A stretch of DNA of 21,675 bases, taken from an uncultured Eubacterium sp. Its GTDB lineage: Bacteria; Bacillota; Clostridia; Lachnospirales; Lachnospiraceae. The translations under genes and the position numbers were made by a program. The stretch is taken from positions 1 through 21,675 of the forward strand of contig CAJTVR010000083.1 in the NCBI GenBank assembly GCA_910580075.1. Reading direction: 5' to 3'. Below the pieces are notes generated by a model. That model was not told the DNA's origin, made no database searches, and was given only the letters and a program-made list of their open reading frames with translations. Positions 1-8,730 of this stretch are shown piece after piece (positions within the stretch are counted from its first letter, which is position 1; every line of letters begins with the position of its first letter).

Positions 1-67
1 GAGATTATAAGATTGTTGTTTATAATATGTCAGATTAAAACGTTTTGTCTGACACTGAAATTCGAGT

Positions 68-256
68 TTGAGGAAAGTCACGAAAAAGGGAGCGTTCCCC
101 AATGAGGACGCTGTACGAAAGGCCTTCTATCTGCGAATTGTGAAATTGTATAAAAAGTGGAATGACCGTCCCGTAGCCAATCGGGCATTAGTACGTAATC
201 AGCTTGCCATGGATGATAAGATGCAGACACGCATTCTCAAATATGAGCAGTGTTGA
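68..256 (+). pseudogene. IS256-family transposase, C-terminal remnant
   Basis: The 62-residue reading frame looks like the extreme C-terminus of IS256-family (mutator-type DDE) transposases: an RKVTKKGAFPNEDAVRKAFY-type segment, then YLRIVKLYKKW and a short tail. In that family this piece follows the catalytic core and is not functional alone. The same frame has stop codons just upstream (within 1-67), so the catalytic part is missing or was lost by frameshift. The TTG at 68 is only the first possible start after a stop and is not a credible start. It is best read as the scar of an old insertion. The call rests on remembered family resemblance, not on a search. Confidence 0.7.
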
Positions 257-269
257 TTCTGCATGTAAA

Positions 270-294
270 ACCGGCAGCTTTGAAAACTGCCGGT
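270..294. terminator. Hairpin between the IS remnant and the protease gene
   Basis: Perfect 8-bp stem ACCGGCAG/CTGCCGGT with a 9-nt loop. On the minus strand it lies about 105 nt after the protease stop codon and is followed by TTTT, so it may end that transcript. On the plus strand it follows the transposase remnant, but only an A/T-rich stretch without a clean T run comes after it. Direction is uncertain. Confidence 0.45.
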
Positions 295-310
295 AAGGAA
301 ATTTTATAAA

Positions 311-330
311 ACTTACACACTTTACTTGAC
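311..330 (+). repeat. Possible right end of the IS256-type element
   Basis: ACTTACACACTTTACTTGAC lies 55 nt after the transposase stop. Its reverse complement (GTCAAGTAAAGTGTGTAAGT) resembles the ends of IS256-type elements, which typically finish soon after the transposase gene. The matching left end would be outside the window, so this is unproven. Confidence 0.3.
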
Positions 331-398
331 AAACCAAAAAAACAGCATAATCTTTCGACTTTTTTTGTCCAAAGTATTGACATAGGTCCACTTCAGCT

Positions 399-3300
399 TT
401 ACAGCACTTTCACCTTCTTTACTTTGCTCCACGCGCTGTAATAAGCCGTTTTTCCAGATTTCTTATAACATCTGACTCTCACATAATATGTTTTCTTCGA
501 TTTCAGCTTCGACAGAGTTTTGGAAACTTTTGATACAGATTTCACTGTTTTCATTACCTTCTGCTTTTTAAAATCCGAAGATAATGCATACTGAATCTGA
601 AATCCTGTCGCTTTTTTGTTCTTTTTCCATTTTACAGTCATTGTCTTTGCAGACCCTGTTTTCAGACTGGAAACCGCCGGTGTTGTCAGACGGTATATTT
701 TCAGTCCTTTTTTATCATATGAACTGGTCTTTTTGTCATTGTATGCCCTGACTGTATAAATATATGTCTTACCATTTTTCGCTTTTACTGCCGGATCGGT
801 ATAGCTGACGTTTTTCTTTCCTTTTATGTCTGCTATCCGTTTCCAGCGTCCTGCAGATGTTTTACGGTATATATAATAACCGGAGGCATTCGCAGATTTG
901 GACCATTTGACCGTAACGCCTGCTGCTGCATTTTGAGCTTTCAAAAGCCTCGGTTTTGCAACTGCTTTTTCTGCTTCCGGCTGCTGCGGATTTTCCGGTT
1001 CTGGTGTTTGCGTATCCGGGGTTTCCGGTATTTCCTTGTCTGTGTCGTCTTTTGGCGGCTGCTGCGGATAGATAATACCCGGATGGTATGTGCCAGACGA
1101 GCCAGATGAACCAGATGAGCCGGATGAATCAGAGTTTCCAAATGAAATCTGAACCAGATCCGACAAATCCCTGTCGTCTAAAAATGTTCCGCGCACAGCT
1201 TTCACATTTCCTGCCTGAACCATGGCTGAATCTGCTAAGTCCCGCTGCAGCGTAACAGTTCCGACTGTCAGCATACCGCTTTTTTCTGTAAAAAGCGGCT
1301 TTGTGCCTGCTATGTAAACGTCCAGCGTTTTTTTATCATCGCCTGAGTATGTCTCAGCCACTTTCGAACTGCCAGTTACCTGTGATGAAAATTTAAAACC
1401 GGAAAATGTCCCGCTGTCGGTCTTCAGGCTGAGCTGGAGAGATGACAGTTTCTCGTCAGCTGCATTCGGCATAATAAGTTTTACAGTTATAACATTGTCC
1501 TGCGCTTCCAGCACAAGCTGTTCTGCAGACGGTGCTGCTGCAAATGTTAAAACTGACTGTTCTTCTGTGCGGCCTGCTGCAAATGTTAAAACTGGCTGTT
1601 CGGCGGACGGTGCTGCTGCAAACGTTAAAACTGGCTGTTCTTCCGTGCGGCCTGCTGCGGATACGCTGGCCGTCTGCTGTGATTTTTCCTCCTGAACAGC
1701 CAGGGATATCCCCTGGCTGGCAGATGGAAGTGTCACGGACTCCAGACTCTGAGGCAGGCTGATGTAATCTGTATCACTTACCAGTCTTTCCCCTTCCAGT
1801 GTTTCAGCGTCATCCACCCGGTACAGTTCTGCACGGATTTTCCTGCCAGACAGGCCTGCTTGCAGCTGGCTGTTCACATACTCTGACCCGATATAATAAA
1901 TCCATATGCCGTCTGCTACATTCTGCACCGGCCCGTCTTCCGGCACATCTGCCAGAATTACCTGTCCTGCATTAACAGCATTTTGTGAATCTGTGCCTCC
2001 CACCGTATTTCCGTTTTCATTATAAAGACGTACTACATTATACGCCGGATTACCTCTGTAAGAACCGATAAAGACAATGGAGCCCTGTGTAATGATATCA
2101 GACGCATCACTGCCATAGCGGTAATCTGCTGACAGTTTTGCTGCTTCAATCCGCACCGTGCTGCCACTGCTATCCAGAGCATCGATTCCAAACTCAATAT
2201 TATCTCCGGCTACTTTTAATACATCCAGTTCGTGAATCTGAATTTTATTACTCTGTCCGGAAAGAACCAGTTTCAGGGCATCGGTCTGATAAGCCATGGA
2301 ATAATTCTGATCCAGATTTACATCTTTGGCCAGAGGTATCTTTTCGGCCTCTTCTCCCTTAAAGCTGCCGGCTGCGGCACTCTGCCAGATACCGTTCATA
2401 TTCCGCACATAAATCTCATAACTGCCGTCCGTACTTCCCTGATACTGCAGTGCCGTAACTGCATGTGACTTGTTAAATTCCAGAATCACTTCTGCATTCC
2501 CGGATTCTGACGCTCTGCCTGTAAAATACGTGCTGGCATCATTGTCAATTGCTTTTTGGAGTTCTCCCTGCATCAGCGCTTTTTGTTCATCTTCACAATC
2601 CTGGACACCGCCGGCAGATGACGTTCCGCTGTCTGCTGCGATATCGGCTGTCAGATTATTTGCTTTCACAGTCCAGTCTGTCTTACTGATATAACTTTCG
2701 ATGCTGACCTTCACCGGTGCAATCGTCTGTGTCTTTGTACGGTTTAAAAATCTGTCAATAAGCGTTACTTCATAAGTAACCGCACGGTTATTCATTGCCG
2801 CTAATTTGTCTTTAAACACAATTTCTGTACCGGAATTTCCATTCACAGTTACAAATCCCGCCAGCTGGCTTTCACTCTCTTTGCCGCCAGGCTTTTTCAC
2901 AGAACGTGCAATCTCATAACCAAGTACTTTTTCCCGGTCGGACGCATTTGCTGGCAGCGGTATTGTAATGCTTACATCACTGGTTCCTGCTTCAGCCTTC
3001 GCTCCTTCCAGCCCTGCCTTGTCCGGTGCAAGAGCTGAATTGATGCCTGCCAGCTGGTATACACGATCGTTATCATTCGCATAGTAAATCGCTCTTGTTT
3101 CTTTTTCAAACTGTTCTGCATATTTTACCGTATCTTCATCCGGAACCATTCCCCAGCGCTCGAAAAATTCCAGAAGATTCTTCTCTGCTGCAGCACAGGA
3201 TAGACGCATCAGTTTCTGATCTGTATCTCCTGATAAATTCAGTTTTATTTCTTTGTTTAATTTTTCATCTGCACGCGCCGGTTTTCTGGCATAGTAGTCC

Positions 3301-6300
3301 ATCCTTGCAAAGAACAGTCCATCCAGCTGATCTGCATGGCTGTCATACGTCTTATAATTATATCCTTTGTCGTATGCCAGATGCAGCTGCCAGTACATGC
3401 CAAGCTGCGTAAATACATTGGAGGCACGGCCTTTTGCATTGGAAGTCACTTTCTTATACACTTCGTCATAAGAAAACCGCACACTGTCATTTCTGTCTTT
3501 TGCCTGTGCAAGCACAGAAAAATAGTTGTTTGTAATTTCTGCCACTGCATAAGCACCCTGGTTGATACAGTGACCGATTTCATGCGCAATGCCCCAGCCG
3601 AAATACTGTCCGCTTACATGCCTGCCATCGGCATCTGACTCAACCGGCTTTCCGCTGGCCATGCCCTTTGTTTCAGGATACTCAATCCCGATATGATTGC
3701 CGGAAGCATACATAAACGCCCCTGCAAACATTCTCTGATACCGGATGTTCTGGTGTCCGGCAGGTATTTTGTCAATTGGATCTTTTGCATTTTTATTCAG
3801 ACCCTTATGCTGGTAGAACAGATACATCATATCTTCCATTGCCTGCATCGACTGTGACAGTGTTCCTGCAGGGTCTGAACTGCCTGATCCGCTCAGCACC
3901 TGCTGCGCCGGAATCGAAAGCATCATTGTATCCAGCAGGATATCTGTAGCGCCAAGGATACAGTTTCTTTCATCATAATCATACTTTACATTCTGATTCG
4001 ATGAGCTTTTATGCAGCTGGTTATGATTTGTCTGCATCTGGCTTACATATGTATTCAGATCGGATAAGTAATCCGTAATGCGCTGCCTGCGGACAGACTG
4101 GTCTGTTACCTGATAAAGATCCAGCACCGGAACCTGTACGCCTCCGTTCACACGCACGGCATAATCATCATTTGCTCTCTCGTTCGTATACTGTACATAT
4201 AATGCACCTCCGCGTTCTGCGTCAAAAGAACTGATCTGCGGAATCGTAATATCATTGCGCCCGATTTTCAGTGTTGCAATAACTTTGAACATCGCATTTG
4301 CTTCGGAATGATACTGTGTAGCAACCAGCTGCAAATCCGTACGATCTCCTGTACGTTTCTGGCTGTGGCCTGCATAGACAGTGATTTCTTCTCCTGCAGC
4401 TGCAGTAACGCCAAGCGGCTGCCATGCATTCAGACCGCCAAAGCCTCTGTTAGTATCTTTTGTCGTAATTGTACTGTGAATCCGTACCGGCTCATGCAGC
4501 GCCGAATTTAAAATATCTTCTGCAGTCTGAAGCTCTCTCAGAAGCATCTCCCGGTCCGGATGATATTCTCCGCTTTCTGATTCTTTTGTATTCACACGGT
4601 TTCGCAGTTCGCTGATTGTCTGCATTGTAACATCACTTCGCAGTACCGTATGGAGATCGTCTGTATAAAGCCCCATAATATCGTCTTCCAGCGGATCATA
4701 ATGATAAAAATATACTTCGGAAACAGCAATCGTCCCCTTTGCAAGACTGCGTGCAAGCCCTATCTGGATTTTCTTTGCCGTAACCGGCTGCTGCAGCCGC
4801 AGCATATAATAGGCTCTTCCTTCTTCATCCGTTTTCTTCCGTACCGATACCTGGCTTCTATCTAACAGCGTTTCTTTTCCATCCGCATCCCAGTACCGGA
4901 TCTGCGCATACGCATAGCTTAAATCCTGCTCGACCGGTTCCTGAAGCGTTATCATCTGCATTTTGTACGCCTGGTCAAATTCAAAGAATAGTCCGCCTTT
5001 TCCAAGAGGATTAAATCCGCCGCTGTCCCAGCTGTTTAGCAGATAGTAAGAAGCCGCATTGTTATCCACGCTGCCCCATGCAGTGCCTGTCTGTGTATCT
5101 TTTACACTGTCCTGCATGCCGCCGCTGCCTGTGGAAGCGCTTGTAATATGCGGGCTGACTTCGCCGCCTGCCGCTTTATTTATCATTTTGTATTTAGGCA
5201 CTTTTGCCAGCTCTATGCTTTTCGTAACGGCACTGGCTGTCAGTGAAGGCCTGCCTTCTCCAATATGATTGACACCCGTAATATAAACTTCATATTTTAC
5301 CCGTTCTCCAAGCCCTGTGACTGTATAAGTATTTTCTGCAATACCTTCTATTTTTGTAAATGACGTTTCATCTGCCCGTTTATAATACAGATTAAATGTC
5401 TCGCTGTCCTTCATCATCTTCCAGGACACCTGCAAAGCCTTATACTGGCCCTTCGCCGTCACATAATCCGGCGCATCCGGCAGTTTGGAAGGTTTTGGCT
5501 CTACGGTTACCGCCTTGCTGTAGCCGCTGCGCCAAAGGCCGTTGACAGAGCGCACTTTAGCTACATATTTTTTATAATTTTCTACCTTTTTAGTATCCGT
5601 TAAAGACATGACTGACAGTGTATTGCCTGTAACCTGTATCACCTGTTCTTTACCGTCTTCTTCTGATTCTGCATCCAGCTGCCTTATGCTGACTTCATAG
5701 CCGGTAATATTTTCACATGCATCCCAGTCCAGCGTAAATGACGCACTGCCTGCAGCTGCTTTCAGGTTTGCCGGAATATCGGTCTCAGGCTCCGGAATAC
5801 GGTCCTTCATATCTCCAATAAACGTCACTTTGGCTATTTCTGCCAGGCTTCCTGTTTTTTCCAGACCTGTAATGCGCAGCACCACCCTCTTTACAGCAAC
5901 ACGTTTTCCAAAATCAATGCTGATGGTACCGCTGGCACTCTTATTTACAGTTGTATCCTGTACCTGCACCTGGCGCAGAGAACGCGTGTCTGATGTACCC
6001 GGAACCTGAATCCAGACTGGCTCCCCGTCTGACTTGTCCGTAACTACACCGATCTCGGCTGATCTGACCGGGTTGTCTGTCCCGGTTTCGATGACGATTC
6101 CTCCTGCAGTACCGTCTTCTATCACAAATTCAGCAGATACCGGATTCTCTTTTGAAATATCCGCCTTATCTGCCCGTGACAGACTTACACTATTCCCGCA
6201 TTTTAAAAGTTCTTCCAGTTCACCGTTCACGACTGTATTACTGTCAGAAACCCTGGCTGTAATCATGGATGCCGGTATGCTCTTTTCTATGGAAGATTCT

Positions 6301-7070
6301 GCTCTTCTTGTTTCCTCATACCCTTTTGTAAAATATTCCAGATCCGCTAAATCCGTTTTTCCATCCCTGTTTAAATCCGTCGGTTTTATTTCGCTTTCAG
6401 ATCCGTCTGCAGATCCGCTGCCGGCATCCGGTTCAGCGTCCGGTGTCTGCATCGTTCCATTTTCTGTATCAGATGCGCTGCCGGCACTTTCAGACGGTCC
6501 GGCTGCCATTTCATTTCCGCTGTTTTTCTCATCCGATTCATTCACAGCATCTGTCATAAGCTTCCTGTCCTGCTCATCAATCTGTCCGTCGCCATTGACA
6601 TCCCCGATCAAAAGCACACCCGGATGCAGGCTGCCTTTCTCATAATTATAACCGGATACAAAACCTGTTGTCAGTTTTACCCGGTATGCATTCTTAGCTT
6701 CTGTTTTAATCTCCTGTCTGTAACCTGCAAATCCAGGCGCTGTTACTTCCAGCGTATAATTATCCGGAGCAAGACCGTCAAAAGAAGTCTCCGCATTCTG
6801 TGGAAACTGTGCGCCTTCATCCGGCTCTAACACCACAGTACGCGGTTTCTGCCCTGTCAGTGACACTGTAAATTCCGTCGGACTGCATAATGACAGCGCC
6901 GGAATAATAGATACATCAATCTGCCCTGTTTCTTTTGCCCTTACAGACGCTGGCTGCGGTGATGTATCTCCCTGTGCAGCAGCCGGCTGACATGTTACAG
7001 TCAGAAGAACCGCTGTCAGCAGAAGGGAAACAAGACGTTTCATAAAGCTCTTTTTTCCTTCAAAAACCAT
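399..7070 (-). CDS. Giant secreted M60-like (enhancin-type) metalloprotease with adhesion and dockerin/cohesin-like modules
   Basis: About 2,223 residues. Order, numbered from 7070: signal peptide (MKRLVSLLLTAVLL... ending near AAA); a carboxypeptidase-regulatory-like stretch; two dockerin-type calcium loops, DVNGDGQIDEQD (~157) and DLNRDGKTDLAD (~232), split by an acidic Ser/Gly linker; two Fn3-like domains (~431, ~533); a discoidin-like domain (~637-803); the M60 region with zinc site HEIGH at ~1163-1167 and a glutamate 11 residues later, fitting HEXXH-X(8-28)-E; a second discoidin-like domain (~1476-1616); four 13-residue repeats; a cohesin-like domain (~1857-1973); SSG and Pro/Glu linkers; two Lys-rich Fn3 domains. 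No LPXTG motif. M60 proteases of gut commensals cleave O-glycosylated mucin-type proteins, so host mucin is the inferred target. The frame is open to 7133, but the promoter covers those codons. 7070 or 7043 (directly at MKRLVS) are the plausible starts; both Shine-Dalgarno spacings are long. Confidence 0.88.
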   Translation of the reverse strand: MVFEGKKSFMKRLVSLLLTAVLLTVTCQPAAAQGDTSPQPASVRAKETGQIDVSIIPALSLCSPTEFTVSLTGQKPRTVVLEPDEGAQFPQNAETSFDGLAPDNYTLEVTAPGFAGYRQEIKTEAKNAYRVKLTTGFVSGYNYEKGSLHPGVLLIGDVNGDGQIDEQDRKLMTDAVNESDEKNSGNEMAAGPSESAGSASDTENGTMQTPDAEPDAGSGSADGSESEIKPTDLNRDGKTDLADLEYFTKGYEETRRAESSIEKSIPASMITARVSDSNTVVNGELEELLKCGNSVSLSRADKADISKENPVSAEFVIEDGTAGGIVIETGTDNPVRSAEIGVVTDKSDGEPVWIQVPGTSDTRSLRQVQVQDTTVNKSASGTISIDFGKRVAVKRVVLRITGLEKTGSLAEIAKVTFIGDMKDRIPEPETDIPANLKAAAGSASFTLDWDACENITGYEVSIRQLDAESEEDGKEQVIQVTGNTLSVMSLTDTKKVENYKKYVAKVRSVNGLWRSGYSKAVTVEPKPSKLPDAPDYVTAKGQYKALQVSWKMMKDSETFNLYYKRADETSFTKIEGIAENTYTVTGLGERVKYEVYITGVNHIGEGRPSLTASAVTKSIELAKVPKYKMINKAAGGEVSPHITSASTGSGGMQDSVKDTQTGTAWGSVDNNAASYYLLNSWDSGGFNPLGKGGLFFEFDQAYKMQMITLQEPVEQDLSYAYAQIRYWDADGKETLLDRSQVSVRKKTDEEGRAYYMLRLQQPVTAKKIQIGLARSLAKGTIAVSEVYFYHYDPLEDDIMGLYTDDLHTVLRSDVTMQTISELRNRVNTKESESGEYHPDREMLLRELQTAEDILNSALHEPVRIHSTITTKDTNRGFGGLNAWQPLGVTAAAGEEITVYAGHSQKRTGDRTDLQLVATQYHSEANAMFKVIATLKIGRNDITIPQISSFDAERGGALYVQYTNERANDDYAVRVNGGVQVPVLDLYQVTDQSVRRQRITDYLSDLNTYVSQMQTNHNQLHKSSSNQNVKYDYDERNCILGATDILLDTMMLSIPAQQVLSGSGSSDPAGTLSQSMQAMEDMMYLFYQHKGLNKNAKDPIDKIPAGHQNIRYQRMFAGAFMYASGNHIGIEYPETKGMASGKPVESDADGRHVSGQYFGWGIAHEIGHCINQGAYAVAEITNNYFSVLAQAKDRNDSVRFSYDEVYKKVTSNAKGRASNVFTQLGMYWQLHLAYDKGYNYKTYDSHADQLDGLFFARMDYYARKPARADEKLNKEIKLNLSGDTDQKLMRLSCAAAEKNLLEFFERWGMVPDEDTVKYAEQFEKETRAIYYANDNDRVYQLAGINSALAPDKAGLEGAKAEAGTSDVSITIPLPANASDREKVLGYEIARSVKKPGGKESESQLAGFVTVNGNSGTEIVFKDKLAAMNNRAVTYEVTLIDRFLNRTKTQTIAPVKVSIESYISKTDWTVKANNLTADIAADSGTSSAGGVQDCEDEQKALMQGELQKAIDNDASTYFTGRASESGNAEVILEFNKSHAVTALQYQGSTDGSYEIYVRNMNGIWQSAAAGSFKGEEAEKIPLAKDVNLDQNYSMAYQTDALKLVLSGQSNKIQIHELDVLKVAGDNIEFGIDALDSSGSTVRIEAAKLSADYRYGSDASDIITQGSIVFIGSYRGNPAYNVVRLYNENGNTVGGTDSQNAVNAGQVILADVPEDGPVQNVADGIWIYYIGSEYVNSQLQAGLSGRKIRAELYRVDDAETLEGERLVSDTDYISLPQSLESVTLPSASQGISLAVQEEKSQQTASVSAAGRTEEQPVLTFAAAPSAEQPVLTFAAGRTEEQSVLTFAAAPSAEQLVLEAQDNVITVKLIMPNAADEKLSSLQLSLKTDSGTFSGFKFSSQVTGSSKVAETYSGDDKKTLDVYIAGTKPLFTEKSGMLTVGTVTLQRDLADSAMVQAGNVKAVRGTFLDDRDLSDLVQISFGNSDSSGSSGSSGSSGTYHPGIIYPQQPPKDDTDKEIPETPDTQTPEPENPQQPEAEKAVAKPRLLKAQNAAAGVTVKWSKSANASGYYIYRKTSAGRWKRIADIKGKKNVSYTDPAVKAKNGKTYIYTVRAYNDKKTSSYDKKGLKIYRLTTPAVSSLKTGSAKTMTVKWKKNKKATGFQIQYALSSDFKKQKVMKTVKSVSKVSKTLSKLKSKKTYYVRVRCYKKSGKTAYYSAWSKVKKVKVL
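1519..1674 (-). repeat. Four 39-bp tandem repeats inside the protease gene
   Basis: Four in-frame 39-bp units (1519, 1558, 1597, 1636) encode 13-residue repeats that alternate between two versions, GRTEEQPVLTFAA and APSAEQPVLTFAA, so the higher-order unit is 78 bp. The fourth unit has diverged at one end. They form a linker just before the cohesin-like domain. Such repeats can change copy number without breaking the frame. Confidence 0.9.
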
Positions 7071-7104
7071 CAACCCATTTTTTTCCTTTCTTTCATTTTT
7101 CTTC

Positions 7105-7133
7105 ATTATATCTGCAAGGCAGCTGGCCGTCAA
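7105..7133 (-). promoter_or_regulatory. Sigma-70-type promoter of the protease gene
   Basis: On the minus strand, -35 TTGACG and -10 TATAAT are separated by exactly 17 bp. Transcription would start near 7098, inside the longest reading frame, so translation cannot begin at 7133 or 7106 from this promoter. This is the main reason for choosing a start at 7070 or 7043. Confidence 0.75.
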
Positions 7134-7221
7134 TCTTTTTTGAAATGCTTATGATGCCTGGACTGGGGGGGAATGCTGGCAGCAGGGTGCGTTATGATAT
7201 GATGCCGGTAAGTATGGATTC

Positions 7222-7339
7222 CCCGAACGCCGGGCGGAGACGCTTTTTCCTTTTTCTGTTCCGCCTCCAAACAGTAAGAATTTCTAACTGTTCTTCGGAG
7301 TCACAGAAAAAGGAAAAAGTGTCTCTTCCCAGCGTCCGG
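7222..7339. repeat. Palindromic repeat element, copy A
   Basis: A near-complete 118-bp imperfect palindrome with arms of about 57 bp and almost no loop. The core of each arm is CTTTTTCCTTTTTCTGT or its complement. Outer ends are cgaacgccggg and ccagcgtccgg. A second copy in inverted orientation, with a much shorter centre, lies at 17397-17482. The organisation resembles a REP or MITE-like element. No clear target-site duplication was found. Confidence 0.85.
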
Positions 7340-7377
7340 ATCATGCAATCTGCTCGTTGCCCGCAAAAATAAATAAG

Positions 7378-7406
7378 TTGAAATCCGCATTCAAATATCT
7401 TAAAAT
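7378..7406 (+). promoter_or_regulatory. Promoter of the KDG kinase gene
   Basis: -35 TTGAAA and -10 TAAAAT separated by 17 bp, 43 bp before the start codon. The strong ribosome-binding site AGAGGAGG at 7434-7441 lies between. The palindromic element ends about 39 bp upstream of the -35. Confidence 0.65.
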
Positions 7407-7448
7407 AAAGTCAGAAACTACCATATTTTTCACAGAGGAGGTTTTTAC

Positions 7449-8534
7449 ATGCAGCATGCAAATCCATTATTAAACACTACCACCAGCCACAAATTCATGA
7501 CCATCGGCGAAATTATGCTTCGGCTTACGCCTCCAAACTACGAAAAAATCCGTATTGCCACCAGCTTTGAAGCCAGCTATGGAGGCAGCGAAGCAAACAT
7601 CGCACTGGCATTAGCAAATCTTGGTGTCGACAGCACATTTTTCAGCGTCGTGCCAAACAACAGCCTGGGAAAAAGCGCAGTCCGTATGCTGCGCAGCAAT
7701 GATGTGCATTGTACCCCTGTTATTTTAAGCACGCCGGAGCAGACGCCTACGCACCGCCTCGGAAGCTATTATCTTGAAACCGGCTATGGAATCCGCGCCA
7801 GCAAAGTCATTTATGACCGCAAAAACAGCGCAATTACAGAATTTGATTTTGATACCGTTGACCTGAATGAACTTTTAGAAGGTTTTACATGGCTTCATTT
7901 AAGCGGTATTACGCCGGCTCTTGCACCAAACTGCCGCAAACTGACGCTGGACTGCTTAAAAGCCGCAAAAGAAAAAGGGATTACGGTAAGTTTTGACGGA
8001 AATTTTAGAAGCAAATTATGGACCTGGGAAGAAGCCAGAGATTTCTGCACCGAATGCCTGCCATATGTAGACGTGCTTCTCGGCATCGAACCGTATCATC
8101 TGTGGAAAGACGATAACGACCACAGCAAAGGTGACGTCAAAGACGGCGTGCCGCTTCAGCCAAGCTATGAACAGCAGGACGAAATTTTTCAGGCATTTGT
8201 AGCAAAATACCCGAATCTGAAATGTATTGCCAGACATGTCCGCTATGCCCACAGCGGCAGCGAAAACAGTCTTAAGGCTTTCATCTGGTATGCAGACCAC
8301 ACATTCGAAAGCAAGCTGTTTACTTTTAATATTCTGGACCGTGTGGGCGGCGGAGACGCATTTGCCAGCGGCCTGATTTATGCCATGATGCACGGCTACA
8401 AACCAATGGATATGGCAAACTTTGCTGTTGCCAGCAGCGCAATCAAACATACAATCCGCGGAGATGCAAATATCACAGATGATGTAGAAAGCATCCGCAA
8501 CCTTATGAATATGAATTATGATATAAAACGCTAG
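7449..8534 (+). CDS. kdgK: PfkB-family sugar kinase, probably 2-keto-3-deoxygluconate kinase
   Basis: 361 residues, the usual length for this family with a slight N-terminal extension. It would phosphorylate 2-keto-3-deoxygluconate to KDPG in the cytoplasm, a step in hexuronate and pectin breakdown. Seen: TIGEIMLRLTPP at the N-terminus, the glycine-rich GGSEANIALALANLG substrate-lid segment, and the PfkB C-terminal signature DRVGGGDAFASG with the catalytic Asp near residue 303. The ATG at 7449 is chosen because AGAGGAGG lies 7 nt upstream; an internal ATG at 7497 lacks one. No KDPG aldolase or uronate gene is next to it, so it is transcribed alone. A related 2-keto-sugar kinase specificity cannot be excluded. 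Confidence 0.85.
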   Translation: MQHANPLLNTTTSHKFMTIGEIMLRLTPPNYEKIRIATSFEASYGGSEANIALALANLGVDSTFFSVVPNNSLGKSAVRMLRSNDVHCTPVILSTPEQTPTHRLGSYYLETGYGIRASKVIYDRKNSAITEFDFDTVDLNELLEGFTWLHLSGITPALAPNCRKLTLDCLKAAKEKGITVSFDGNFRSKLWTWEEARDFCTECLPYVDVLLGIEPYHLWKDDNDHSKGDVKDGVPLQPSYEQQDEIFQAFVAKYPNLKCIARHVRYAHSGSENSLKAFIWYADHTFESKLFTFNILDRVGGGDAFASGLIYAMMHGYKPMDMANFAVASSAIKHTIRGDANITDDVESIRNLMNMNYDIKR

Positions 8535-8550
8535 ATTTATTTCTGGGAAG

Positions 8551-8580
8551 GGCGGCGGCATTATGCAGCCGCCTGTTCTT
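8551..8580 (+). terminator. Probable terminator after the sugar kinase
   Basis: GGCGGC (8551-8556) pairs with GCCGCC (8568-8573), followed by TGTTCTT. It starts 16 bp after the kinase stop. The T tract is interrupted, so strength is uncertain. A perfect 12-bp palindrome, GCCCAATTGGGC, follows at 8585-8596. Confidence 0.5.
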
Positions 8581-8653
8581 ATATGCCCAATTGGGCAGAG
8601 CATCTTAAACTCTGGATACCCTCTGAATGTATTTCCTGCTATCAGCATGCTCA

Positions 8654-8730
8654 TTTGCACAGAATAAATCAGACTCTGCATGCCTTTACCATGTTCTTTC
8701 GCGCAGAATGAATCAGACTCCAGGCACCTT
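8654..8730. repeat. Degenerate direct repeat of the MATE gene 3' end
   Basis: GCACAGAATAAATCAGACTC (from about 8656) recurs about 45 bp on as GCGCAGAATGAATCAGACTC (from about 8701), and both continue into related sequence. The second copy includes the last codons and stop of the MATE gene. A third, weaker copy may lie near 8594-8624. The duplicated piece is thus a gene end plus its immediate downstream DNA. Confidence 0.7.

Noticed and set aside
6034..6645. 203-codon plus-strand open frame opposite the protease gene
   Set aside because: Ser/Pro-rich translation that mirrors the codon pattern of the protease; no ribosome-binding site and no recognisable domain.
7145..7372. Small frames running through the palindromic element (and 17315-17587)
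   Set aside because: Their translations share KKEKVSLPSVRI only because the DNA repeat is shared; each also overlaps promoters.
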